This document shows positions 1 through 8,599 of a stretch of 64,000 nucleotides of DNA, in pieces. The stretch lies in contig NZ_JACETV010000004.1 of NCBI RefSeq assembly GCF_013912375.1, positions 1 to 64,000 of the forward strand, written 5' to 3'. The notes beneath the pieces are model-generated. The model had not been told where the DNA came from, searched no databases, and saw only the letters and a program-made list of their open reading frames with translations. The position numbers were made by a program, and so were the translations under genes. This DNA comes from Emticicia sp. BO119. Lineage in GTDB: Bacteria > Bacteroidota > Bacteroidia > Cytophagales > Spirosomataceae. Every line of letters starts with the position of its first letter. Within the stretch, counting starts at the first letter, position 1.

Positions 1-88
1 TTTTAACTCTCCCCCAATCTCCTGATTACCACCTTTTTACTATGCTCCTGCTATGTAACGCTCAGTCTGTTCCTCATTTTTGGGACTG

Positions 89-119
89 CAAAGGTAAGGC
101 TCTTTTTTACATTTGTCAA
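89..119 (-). promoter_or_regulatory. Strong promoter reading leftward out of the window
   Basis: On the minus strand a TTGACA box (119-114) is followed after 17 bases by TACCTTTG (96-89). This matches the Bacteroidota -33/-7 pattern (TTG and TAnnTTTG) closely. The transcript would start near position 82 and run off the left edge, with a leader of about 80 bases containing a purine-rich stretch (GGGGGAGAG on the minus strand, near 10-18). The gene it drives lies outside the window. The near-consensus boxes suggest a highly expressed transcript, but its identity cannot be seen. Confidence 0.55.
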
Positions 120-814
120 TACCTCTCCTCAAAGTTTTTTAACGCCTTTCCCTTATTTTCCTTACTACTAACTACTTACAGTTTCACCCCTCAAAAACCT
201 TTATATAAGTTCTTGAAATTGTCCTATCAACACTATTTTACCTTTATGCTTTTAGGTATATTTACTTATGGGGACCATCAAAGGTTAAAATTGGTACGGT
301 GGTTAAATCGGCTTAGTAGAGTACCTATTATATATCACTTTCTAAATTGTGAGTATATAGTCTCTCTCTACTTTATATTAATATGCCTTGAACTTTCAGA
401 ATTTACTATTGCCTTAGGTATTTAGTATAAAAACCGATGCTGTCACAAATGGTATAGAAAACCCAATCCTTATTATTTGTTCTTCATATTTCCCGCATTT
501 ACTCTAAACTTTAAAAATCAAATTGTTGTTATGCCCCTACTGTTATATTCTATAAAAGTTGTTTAGGGTTATTTCTTTAAAAATGTGTTGTTTTGACTAC
601 ACCTGCATCAAATGATTTTCAACCCTGCCATGCGAAGAATGACACAATAGTCTGATTTTACCGGAAATCTCCTCAAACACTTTGAGAACACAATGGTAAG
701 TCGGAAATTTAGGGGGTGCCTGGTAGGTGACACCCAGTCTTGGATAACCATCCACACTCGCCATCCACAGAGTAATAATTGAAATGAAAGAAGAGAAAAG
801 AGTTGCAAGCGCAA

Positions 815-862
815 TTAAAGTGGAATCGAAAAGGTTACCATTATGGTGGGAACCTTTTTGAA
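815..862 (+). repeat. Palindromic dispersed repeat, copy 1
   Basis: The unit reads TTAAAGTGGAATCG followed by an imperfect hairpin with arms AAAAGGTT and AACCTTTT around a centre ending ATGGTGGG. It matches copy 3 (20822-20867, opposite strand) over almost 50 bases with about 80% identity by eye. The arms would form a hairpin of about 8 bp. It lies in gene-free DNA. Confidence 0.6.
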
Positions 863-910
863 AGGAGACAGTAGCGAAGCAGCGAAGCGATAGTTTCAGG
901 TACCAGCTAC

Positions 911-960
911 TAAACTGGAACCAGAAAAGGTAGACACTACGGTGACTACCCTTTTGAAAG
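911..960 (+). repeat. Palindromic dispersed repeat, diverged copy 2
   Basis: It resembles copy 1: TAAACTGGAACCAG, then AAAAGGTAGACACTACGG, then TGACTACCCTTTTGAAAG. The arms have changed together (AAAAGGTAG paired with CTACCCTTTT, with one bulge), so pairing is kept although the sequence differs. It lies about 50 bases after copy 1 in the same orientation. A GCGAAGC direct repeat sits between them. Confidence 0.5.
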
Positions 961-1016
961 AAACGAAACAAGTTCATAGTATATATAGAGTATAGTTTTC
1001 ATTTAAACAACATTGC

Positions 1017-2006
1017 ATGAAAATTCCCGTAAATCTGATTACAGGTTTTTTAGGAGTGGGCAAAACCACTGCTATCAAACATTTGCTGGCAAGCAAACCC
1101 CAGGCCGAACGTTGGGCTATTATTATCAACGAGTTTGGCGCTGTTTCTATCGATCATACAGCTATTGAAGAAAAAGATGGCTTGACGATTCGTGAAGTAG
1201 CCGGGGGGTGTATCTGTTGTACGGCCAATGTACCCATGCAATATACGCTTACTACTGTATTACGTCAACAGAAACCCGACCGGATTCTGATTGAACCTAC
1301 GGGTATGGGGCATCCTGAGAATATTCTGGATTTGCTTCGAGGTAAATTCATGAAAGATATATTAGATGTAAGAGCCACGATTTGTCTGGTTGATCCTCGT
1401 CGATGGGCGAATGCTGATGTTAGAGCAAATGAGACTTTTCAGGACCAGATTAATCTGGCCGATGTATTGATAGCGAATAAAACAGACCTGGCAGGCGAAG
1501 AATTAACCGAGGAATTTAAGGATTGGGCAGATTCTTTGTATCCACCTAAATTATTGATAGCCCATGTAAGCAATGGCGAGATTGATTTTAACTGGCTAAA
1601 TATTGAACCATTTGGCGATAGAAAGGCACAGTTCGCACATGAAGCTCATCATCATCATGCACATGAAGGAGAATTACCAGTGCCAACCCTTGGAAATCCG
1701 GTTAAAAAGGAAAGTCATGGTTTAGGTTTACATGGTTGCGGCTGGATTTTTTCGCCTGATGAGATTTTCAATCTTCCTAAGCTACGTCAGTTTTTTAGTA
1801 GCTTGAAAGACGTTTACCGGGCCAAAGGAGTTTTCAGAACAGGTAAAGACTGGGTCTTGATCAATGCCGTTGGTGGAGAGTTTACTGTTCAATATATTGC
1901 CTATCGCCGTGATAGTCGGGTTGAACTGATTGCACCTACCAAGTTAGACTGGGCATTGTATGAAGAAAAACTGAATGACTGTTTGCTTGAAATTCCGGTG
2001 GCATAA
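1017..2006 (+). CDS. COG0523 (CobW/ZNG1-type) GTP-binding metallochaperone
   Basis: A 329-residue G3E-family P-loop GTPase. Members deliver metal, often zinc or cobalt, to client enzymes. Visible motifs are Walker A GFLGVGKTT (residues 10-18), the family CxCC metal site GCICC (Cys65, Cys67, Cys68), EPTG (93-96) and NKTD (154-157). A histidine-rich linker (HEAHHHHAHEGE, about 209-220) precedes the C-terminal CobW_C domain (about 235-325). The ATG start lies 6 residues before Walker A as is normal. It is monocistronic and cysS follows after 131 bases. The metal cannot be assigned: no Zur-like operator was recognised upstream. The family call is firm, the substrate unknown. Confidence 0.9.
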   Translation: MKIPVNLITGFLGVGKTTAIKHLLASKPQAERWAIIINEFGAVSIDHTAIEEKDGLTIREVAGGCICCTANVPMQYTLTTVLRQQKPDRILIEPTGMGHPENILDLLRGKFMKDILDVRATICLVDPRRWANADVRANETFQDQINLADVLIANKTDLAGEELTEEFKDWADSLYPPKLLIAHVSNGEIDFNWLNIEPFGDRKAQFAHEAHHHHAHEGELPVPTLGNPVKKESHGLGLHGCGWIFSPDEIFNLPKLRQFFSSLKDVYRAKGVFRTGKDWVLINAVGGEFTVQYIAYRRDSRVELIAPTKLDWALYEEKLNDCLLEIPVA

Positions 2007-2137
2007 AAGCCTATCCTTTATATACATTATATATAATACAGAAATTAACTTTAAATTTGCATCTATCAAGATAGATGAACCATAAGATAACCAACGTTAT
2101 ACAATAGAATTAGAACATACGATATTGAACGACCTAT

Positions 2138-3715
2138 ATGCAAAACCTGAAGATTTATAATACACTTACACGCCAGAAAGAAGAATTTAAACCCCTTAGT
2201 CCACCTTATGTAGGAATGTATGTCTGCGGACCAACCGTTTACAATTATGTACACTTAGGGAATGTTCGCACCTTCCTGACTTTCGATGTGCTTTTCCGTT
2301 ACCTGACTGAAATTGGTTATAAGGTTCGTTACGTAAGAAATATTACTGATGTGGGTCACCTGGTGGGTGATGGAGATGAAGGAGAAGACAAAATCGGAAA
2401 GATGGCGAAACTGGAGAAACTGGAGCCTATGGAGATTGTACAAAGATACACCAACGATTTCCACAAAGTATTAGAGCAATTCAATTTCCTGCCACCAAGC
2501 ATAGAACCTACTGCCACAGGGCATCTGGTTGAACAGATTGAAGCGGTAAAAACATTGATTGATAAAGGCTTGGCATATGAAGCTAACGGTTCGGTTTATT
2601 TTGATATTAATCAATATAATCAAGAAGGTAATGATTATGGCAAACTGTCAGGCAGAATCCTGGAAGATTTGCTGAATGAAACCCGTGAATTGGATGGACA
2701 ATCTGAAAAACGTAATCCACTTGATTTTGCTATCTGGAAAAACGCAAGCCCTGAACATATTATGCAATGGAAATCTCCTTGGGGTATGGGATTTCCGGGA
2801 TGGCATTTGGAGTGTACTTGTATGAGTACCAAATACCTGGGCAAGCAGTTTGATATTCACGGCGGCGGTATGGACCTGAAATTCCCGCACCACGAATGTG
2901 AAATTGCGCAGGGTGTTGGTATTACAGGCGTAGAGCCGGTTCGCTACTGGATGCACTCTAATATGTTGACAGTAAACGGGCAAAAGATGTCAAAATCTTT
3001 GGGTAATTCATTCTTACCATCAGAGCTTTTTGCCGGAAGTCACCCATTGCTTGAGCAGGCTTATACTCCAATGACTGTTCGCTTCTTCATGCTTCAATCG
3101 CAGTACCGTAGTACACTTGATTTCTCGAACGATGCTTTAAGAGCTGCTCAAAAAGGTTATAGACGTTTGATTAATGGTTTGCGGATTGTGAAGACGTTGA
3201 CATTAGACATTAATGACAAAGTAGCTGATAAAATACCAAGCGAGCTGATTGACGATACGCAAGCAGGTAACGTAGCTACGCAAACTGTAGCGGCTCCGGT
3301 TGTTAAGGTTGCCATTGATGAAAAGAAAAAACTGGATATTGAAAAAACAGTGCAGGCTTTTTATGAGGCAATGAATGATGATTTGAATACAGCCGTGGCT
3401 ATCGCTCAGCTATTCAATTTGTTGAAGTATGTGAACATGATTTATATGAATCAGCTAGACCCAAGGACTTTGGGTGAGGATACTTTCAACTTGTTGCAAG
3501 AGAAGTTTGTGGTATTTATGGAGCAGATTCTGGGTATTACAGAGGAGCCTTTAACACAAGGCGATGGTATTCTGAGCGGGATGTTGTCTCTTTATAAAGA
3601 ATATAAGTCGAGCCAAAGATATGACAAAGTAGACGAAATCAGAACTTACTTCAAATCAAACGGCATGACTATCAAGGATATGAAGCACCGTATTGATTGG
3701 GCCTGGGAAGAATAG
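2138..3715 (+). CDS. cysS: Cysteinyl-tRNA synthetase
   Basis: A 525-residue class I aminoacyl-tRNA synthetase that charges tRNA-Cys in the cytoplasm. The HIGH-equivalent is HLGN (39-42), the first zinc ligand is Cys30 in VCGPTVYN, further zinc-site residues are in LECTCMS and FPHHECE, and KMSKS begins at residue 283. Compared with the usual 460-490 residues it is long: an insertion of about 30-35 residues rich in A, V, K and T follows the ANL-type linker region (about 365-400, around TQAGNVATQTVAAPVVK). A TAAATTTG -7-like box lies at 2052-2059. A strong terminator follows. Confidence 0.97.
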   Translation: MQNLKIYNTLTRQKEEFKPLSPPYVGMYVCGPTVYNYVHLGNVRTFLTFDVLFRYLTEIGYKVRYVRNITDVGHLVGDGDEGEDKIGKMAKLEKLEPMEIVQRYTNDFHKVLEQFNFLPPSIEPTATGHLVEQIEAVKTLIDKGLAYEANGSVYFDINQYNQEGNDYGKLSGRILEDLLNETRELDGQSEKRNPLDFAIWKNASPEHIMQWKSPWGMGFPGWHLECTCMSTKYLGKQFDIHGGGMDLKFPHHECEIAQGVGITGVEPVRYWMHSNMLTVNGQKMSKSLGNSFLPSELFAGSHPLLEQAYTPMTVRFFMLQSQYRSTLDFSNDALRAAQKGYRRLINGLRIVKTLTLDINDKVADKIPSELIDDTQAGNVATQTVAAPVVKVAIDEKKKLDIEKTVQAFYEAMNDDLNTAVAIAQLFNLLKYVNMIYMNQLDPRTLGEDTFNLLQEKFVVFMEQILGITEEPLTQGDGILSGMLSLYKEYKSSQRYDKVDEIRTYFKSNGMTIKDMKHRIDWAWEE

Positions 3716-3727
3716 GAATTATATAGA

Positions 3728-3757
3728 AAAAGGTGGCGCTTCTGGGCGCCACCTTTT
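3728..3757. terminator. Bidirectional intrinsic terminator between cysS and pruA
   Basis: A perfect 12-bp stem, AAAAGGTGGCGC (3728-3739) and its complement (3746-3757), with a 6-base loop. It has A-tract and T-tract flanks, so it can end transcription from both convergent genes. Confidence 0.9.
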
Positions 3758-3779
3758 GGTTTATATAAGTTTATATCTA

Positions 3780-5411
3780 TTACTCCTCTCCCAAAAACGG
3801 ATATTTATAATCAGTAGGTGAAACGAAAGTTTCTTTGATTGTACGAGGTTGTACCCAACGGAATAAGTTCAGGATTGAACCTGCCTTGTCGTTTGTACCA
3901 GAAGCACGGGCACCACCGAATGGTTGCTGGCCTACAACGGCACCTGTTGGCTTATCGTTGATATAGAAGTTTCCGGCAGCATCCACCAGTTTTTTAGTTG
4001 CTAAATCAATAGCGTAACGATCTTTGGCAAAAATGGCGCCTGTTAAGGCATAAGGAGAAGTAGCATTCACCAATTCCAACGTCTTTTCGTAATCTGCTGC
4101 TTCATATACATAGATCGTGAGTACCGGGCCAAAGATTTCTTCGCACATCGTCACATAATTAGGGTCTGATGTGAGTAGAATGGTCGGCTCAACAAAGTAG
4201 CCTTTCGACTTATCGTAGTTCCCTCCGGCAAGTATGCTTACTTTATCGCTTTTCTTTGCATTATCTATATAGGTAGCAATTTTATCAAACGATTTTTCGT
4301 CAATAACCGCATTTACGAAGTTGGTGAAATCTTCTGTGCCACCCATTTTGATCTCTTTCAAATCTGCTAAGACGTAGCCTTTTACTTCTTCCCAGATATT
4401 AGATGGAATATAGGCACGGGAGGCAGCTGAGCATTTTTGTCCCTGGTATTCAAAAGCCCCACGAACCAGGCCTGTTGCCAAAGCCTTTGTATCAGCAGAT
4501 TCATGTGCCATTACAAAGTCTTTTCCACCGGTTTCACCCACAATACGTGGATAAGATTTATACAAATGAATATTCTCGCCAATCGTTTTCCAGATTGTCT
4601 GGAATACTTTGGTACTACCTGTAAAGTGGATACCTGCAAAGTCTGGATGTTTGAAAACTATATCTCCTACTACAGGGCCGTCAACATAAATCAAGTTAAT
4701 AACTCCATCTGGTAAACCTGCTTCACGGAAAACTTCCATGATTACATTCGCTGAATAGATTTGCGGATAAGCAGGTTTCCAAACCGTTACATTACCCATC
4801 ATGGCTACGCATGAAGGTAAGTTTCCGGCAATGGCGGTAAAGTTGAAAGGAGTTAAGGCAAATACAAAGCCCTCTAATGGTCTGTATTCCAATCTATTCC
4901 ATAAACCACGTACTGAATCAGGTTGCCCAGTATAAACCTGCTCCATAAAAGCCACATTGAAGCGTAGGAAGTCTATCAACTCACAAGCTGAATCTATCTC
5001 CGCCTGATAGGCATTTTTTGATTGACCCAACATGGTGGCCGCATTCATTTTTGCTCTATATGGACCTGCTAATAAGTCGGCTGCTTTCAGGAAAATACTG
5101 GCTCTTTGCTCCCATGAAAGCGCCGCCCAGGCCGGACGAGCCGCTAAAGCTGCTTCAATGGCTTTTTCTACATGAGAGGCGTCTCCTTCACTGGCATAGC
5201 CTAATACGTGTTGATGGTCATGTGGAGGAGAAAGCTTGATTTTATTGTTGGTATGTATTTGTTCACTGCCAATATACATCGGCACCTCAATTTGTTTCGA
5301 GCGAGCCTCTGCAATGGCTTTTTTGAGTGCGAGTTTTTCGGGAGAACCTTTACCGTAATTCAGAACCGGTTCATTAACCGGCGTAGGTACTTTAAAGATA
5401 GTATTATTCAT
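3780..5411 (-). CDS. pruA: L-glutamate gamma-semialdehyde (1-pyrroline-5-carboxylate) dehydrogenase
   Basis: A 543-residue aldehyde dehydrogenase that oxidises glutamate semialdehyde to glutamate with NAD+, the last step of proline catabolism. It matches the single-domain PruA/RocA type found in Bacteroidota and mitochondria. Visible residues: catalytic Cys in YQGQKCSAASR, general-base Glu in VGETGGKDF, and the NAD-binding FTGSTKVF motif. The N-terminal MNNTIFKVPTPVNEPVLNY is typical of the Bacteroidota form. The ATG is preceded on the minus strand by a TAATTTTG -7-like box (5442-5435). No proline dehydrogenase gene lies nearby. proB, for proline synthesis, is at 45.8 kb and unlinked. Confidence 0.95.
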   Translation of the reverse strand: MNNTIFKVPTPVNEPVLNYGKGSPEKLALKKAIAEARSKQIEVPMYIGSEQIHTNNKIKLSPPHDHQHVLGYASEGDASHVEKAIEAALAARPAWAALSWEQRASIFLKAADLLAGPYRAKMNAATMLGQSKNAYQAEIDSACELIDFLRFNVAFMEQVYTGQPDSVRGLWNRLEYRPLEGFVFALTPFNFTAIAGNLPSCVAMMGNVTVWKPAYPQIYSANVIMEVFREAGLPDGVINLIYVDGPVVGDIVFKHPDFAGIHFTGSTKVFQTIWKTIGENIHLYKSYPRIVGETGGKDFVMAHESADTKALATGLVRGAFEYQGQKCSAASRAYIPSNIWEEVKGYVLADLKEIKMGGTEDFTNFVNAVIDEKSFDKIATYIDNAKKSDKVSILAGGNYDKSKGYFVEPTILLTSDPNYVTMCEEIFGPVLTIYVYEAADYEKTLELVNATSPYALTGAIFAKDRYAIDLATKKLVDAAGNFYINDKPTGAVVGQQPFGGARASGTNDKAGSILNLFRWVQPRTIKETFVSPTDYKYPFLGEE

Positions 5412-5570
5412 GATTGATGAAGGGGATTTTTTGCCAAAATTAGAGGAAATTTTAGATAAGTTCGAATAAATCTTTTGTGTATTGTTGTCCTCTTTATACC
5501 ATAATTATAAACACAACACAATTATTCTCATTTCGGTTTACTTTGCTTTGGCAAGCCTATCAAAAAGAAA

Positions 5571-5599
5571 ACCCACCCGAATAATTTATTCAGATGGGT
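5571..5599 (-). terminator. Terminator of the efflux operon
   Basis: On the minus strand ACCCATCTGAATAA pairs with TTATTCGGGTGGGT (two mismatches), followed by TTTTC. It sits 25 bases beyond the tolC-like stop codon. Confidence 0.75.
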
Positions 5600-5623
5600 C
5601 TCTGTTATGTTTAATTTTGCTTT

Positions 5624-6937
5624 TTATAACTTCACACCCGATAATCTGCTAATCTCCAGTTTTGACAATATTATCTGATAATCATATTGTAACAAACTGA
5701 ATTTGGCATCTTCTACGGCTGTTTCAGAAGTCTGAATTTCTAAAGGAGTACTTACGCCATTTGTCAGACGGATTTTAGCCAGTTTCAAACCATACTCTGC
5801 CTGAAAGACATTGCGCTCAGCTAATGCTCTTTTTTGCGTAGCTACTTTAATGTCATTAAAAGCATTTTCAATATCACGATTAATCTGCGTTTTCTGTGCT
5901 GCAGTGTTTTCTCTGGCAGCATCCAGATTAATTCTGGCGATCTGGGTATTGTAAGCACTTCTCTTGCCTGTGTAAATCGGAACAGTTAATCTGACACCCA
6001 ACAAAGTATTAAAACGCCAGGCATCAATATTTGGCTGATAACCATTTTTGATACCCGCTGCTGCATTGGCAGATAATTGCGGCAAATTACCCATAGATGA
6101 AATCTTGATTTCCTGCGCTAAAGCATTTTCACGAGCAGCGGCAGTTCTTAAATCCAGGTTATTAACGATTGCTTCGCTGATAGCTCCACGGGAATCTGCA
6201 TAAGGATAATTATATTGCAATTCGGCATTAGCCGGAATCTGATTATGTGCATCAGTACCAATTAAAGCGCTCAGGAAAATGTATTGTTTCTCCAGTTGTC
6301 CTTGTAAATCTACTACTCTGATTTCGGCATTTTTGTAACGTACTTGCGCTTGTACTACATCATAATCAAGGGCATCGCCGCTCTTTAATCTATCGCTGAT
6401 AATCTTACTGTTTTCATCCACCAGTTTTACCTGGTCCTGTTGCACAGCAATCGCTTTTTGCAGATAAATAATACCATAATACAACTGTGCTACCTGATAA
6501 GCCAAAGTTTGTTTCAGGCTTTCGATACCTTCGCGTTGTTGTTGCATTTCAAGCAAGGTTTTCTGTACGCTTGCTTTGAATCTGCCCCAATCGTAAATCA
6601 CATATGAAGCTGCTACATTAGTACTATAATTATTATGCGGCTGAAACTGTAATTTACCCTCAAATCCCGGAATCGGGATAACGGCCTCGGCAATAGGGTC
6701 GAGCCTTGTATAGCTTATCTCTCCGTTAATCTGAGGTTTCGTTCCACTTTGTTGTACTTTGATACGATAGTCGCCCACGTTCAATAACTGTACTTGTTCT
6801 TTTATGCGCGACGACCCTTCAAGGGTCATTTTAACCAATGAATTTAATGTCTCATTGGAGTTTTGTGCAATGGCTACCTGACCAAAAAGTAATAGGATAG
6901 CTATGGATATTTTTTGAAATTTCATTTTCGGAAACAT
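5624..6937 (-). CDS. TolC-family outer-membrane efflux protein
   Basis: A 437-residue outer-membrane factor, the exit duct of a tripartite efflux pump. It starts with a signal peptide (MKFQKISIAILLLFGQVAIAQ) and has two OEP repeats of long heptad-like helices with strands such as YDWGRFKASVQKTLLEMQQQ and VPIYTGKRSAYNTQIARINL. The length fits the family. Two in-frame ATGs exist: 6937 and 6925. The latter gives the more compact signal peptide. It is the last gene of an operon with the DHA2 pump (25-base gap) and the HlyD adaptor, and is followed by a terminator. The substrate is unknown. Confidence 0.9.
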   Translation of the reverse strand: MFPKMKFQKISIAILLLFGQVAIAQNSNETLNSLVKMTLEGSSRIKEQVQLLNVGDYRIKVQQSGTKPQINGEISYTRLDPIAEAVIPIPGFEGKLQFQPHNNYSTNVAASYVIYDWGRFKASVQKTLLEMQQQREGIESLKQTLAYQVAQLYYGIIYLQKAIAVQQDQVKLVDENSKIISDRLKSGDALDYDVVQAQVRYKNAEIRVVDLQGQLEKQYIFLSALIGTDAHNQIPANAELQYNYPYADSRGAISEAIVNNLDLRTAAARENALAQEIKISSMGNLPQLSANAAAGIKNGYQPNIDAWRFNTLLGVRLTVPIYTGKRSAYNTQIARINLDAARENTAAQKTQINRDIENAFNDIKVATQKRALAERNVFQAEYGLKLAKIRLTNGVSTPLEIQTSETAVEDAKFSLLQYDYQIILSKLEISRLSGVKL

Positions 6938-6961
6938 AAATGTTTTTGATAAAATCTATCA

Positions 6962-8560
6962 TTAATGAGACTCTGCTGCGGCCTTGGCTGCGGCAGCCGA
7001 TTCGGCAGCACTTTTCTTTTTTGTTCTGAGTAATACCACTAAAGGCAGCACACATATAAAGAAAATCGAGATAATGCGGAATGTATCCAGATATGCCAGA
7101 TAATACGACTGTCGATCGAGTAACAGCTCTAATTGCCTGTATGCCTGAGCAGTAGCTTGCATCGCATCGCCTGTACGAGATAAAAAAGACATCTTGATGG
7201 CATTGAATCGCTCAGCAAACAGGGGATTGTTCGGCACATAATTAGCTACTAAATCTGAACGGTGCTGGGCATATTGCAACGCCACGTAGTTATTAGCCAG
7301 GGCAATGCCAAATGCCCCACCCAATTGACGGATCATATTTGTGAGAGAAATACCTGCACCAAATTCACTCGGTTTCAAACCTGCAACCGATGCATTAATT
7401 AATGGTAATTGCAGAAGTACTGTTCCTAAACCACGCAGCAATTGCATAGGATAAAAATCCCATTTACTCATATCAGTAGTGGCCGTTCCGCTATAAAACC
7501 CGAATGCCGCAAAGATAATAATCCCTGCTACCACAAACGGAATCGGCGATGCTCCAGCCGACATACGACGCCCCAGAATCGGGAATATAGGCAATATAGT
7601 AAGTGTAGGAAATAACAACGAAAGCCCGGTTTCGTACGGGGTAAAACCATTGATACGTTGCACCAGAACCGGATAAACGAATACAGACGTAAATAAACCA
7701 AACCCGGATACCATTACGAAAATGCTGGAGAAGGCAAAGTTTCTGTTGCCAAAGATTTTCAGGTTTACTACCGGATGCTCTGTGTTTAATTCCCGGCTGA
7801 TAAAACCTACAATACCGACTAAAGCTACCAACGATATAACCGAAATCTCTCTTGATTGAAACCAGTCTTTCGATTCGCCTTTTTCCAAGACATATTGTAG
7901 AGCACCTATACCTATCATTAAGAGCGCGATACCTAAATAGTCTATTTTGATTTTATCCTTGTGCTTACCCTCATCGGCTTTTTTAGGAATGTACAAAATA
8001 GTCAGGATAGTAGCTACAATACATATAGGAACATTAATAAAGAAAATATCTCCCCATGTATAATTATCTACGATGTATCCGCCAAGAGTCGGGCCTAAAG
8101 TTGGACCTAATACGATACCCATTCCAAAAAGCCCCGAGGCTGTTCCTCTGTCTTTGGGCGGAAAGGCATCGAATAAAATGGCTTGAGAGGTCGATAGCAA
8201 GGCACCACCGCCTATCCCTTGAATAAAGCGCCATAAAACCAGTTCCCAAAGACTACCCGAATTACCACAGAGGTAAGAGGCGATCCCAAAGAGTATCATC
8301 GAGCCGAGGTAATAATTTTTTCGTCCGAAATACTCTCCTAAAAAGCCTGTCATCGGGATGATAATTACATTGGCAATGGCATAAGATGTAATAACCCAGG
8401 CAATATCTTCGATGGTTGCTCCTAAGGATCCGGCCATTTGGTTGAGTGCTACGTTTACAATCGTGGTATCCAGTAACTCCATAATAGCGGCAGTTACGGT
8501 TGTCAAAACGATGATAAACCTTGAAGCACCCGACACGTTGTTTTCTAATTGATTTTCCAT
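6962..8560 (-). CDS. DHA2-family (EmrB/QacA) MFS drug transporter
   Basis: A 532-residue inner-membrane proton antiporter of the 14-helix DHA2 type. The N-terminal helix with MELLDTTIVNVALNQMAGSL matches motif D1 of the DHA2 subfamily, and loop motif GFLGEYFGRKNYYLGSM matches MFS motif A. GMGIVLGPTLGPTLGGYIVDNYTW is motif C of antiporters. The tail is Ala/Lys-rich (KKKSAAESAAAAKAAAESH). It would pump compounds into the HlyD/TolC channel encoded by its neighbours. It lies between them with 39- and 24-base gaps. Members export hydrophobic uncouplers, biocides or antibiotics; the specific substrate is not visible. Confidence 0.93.
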   Translation of the reverse strand: MENQLENNVSGASRFIIVLTTVTAAIMELLDTTIVNVALNQMAGSLGATIEDIAWVITSYAIANVIIIPMTGFLGEYFGRKNYYLGSMILFGIASYLCGNSGSLWELVLWRFIQGIGGGALLSTSQAILFDAFPPKDRGTASGLFGMGIVLGPTLGPTLGGYIVDNYTWGDIFFINVPICIVATILTILYIPKKADEGKHKDKIKIDYLGIALLMIGIGALQYVLEKGESKDWFQSREISVISLVALVGIVGFISRELNTEHPVVNLKIFGNRNFAFSSIFVMVSGFGLFTSVFVYPVLVQRINGFTPYETGLSLLFPTLTILPIFPILGRRMSAGASPIPFVVAGIIIFAAFGFYSGTATTDMSKWDFYPMQLLRGLGTVLLQLPLINASVAGLKPSEFGAGISLTNMIRQLGGAFGIALANNYVALQYAQHRSDLVANYVPNNPLFAERFNAIKMSFLSRTGDAMQATAQAYRQLELLLDRQSYYLAYLDTFRIISIFFICVLPLVVLLRTKKKSAAESAAAAKAAAESH

Positions 8561-8599
8561 GAAACGTGTTTATATAGTATCTTCAATACCTGCGTAGAT

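Larger units (their letters stand above)
1..1016. other. Left-end region without a convincing gene
   Basis: Apart from the leftward promoter at 89-119 and two palindromic repeat copies (815-862 and 911-960), nothing coding is supported. The open frames at 42-425 (+) and 597-977 (-) have low-complexity, AT-driven translations with no recognisable domain, and the second runs through the repeats. A GGGTG/CACCC hairpin occurs near 712-735. The stretch may be decayed DNA. Confidence 0.5.

Noticed and set aside
42-425. A 127-codon plus-strand frame at the left end
   Set aside because: The translation is a low-complexity run of F, L, Y and S with no domain, and it lies across a strong minus-strand promoter. 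AT-rich chance frame is the simplest explanation.
597-977. A 126-codon minus-strand frame with two FQKGSH-like segments
   Set aside because: The repeated segments are the palindromic DNA repeats translated, not a protein repeat. No start signal or family match is visible.
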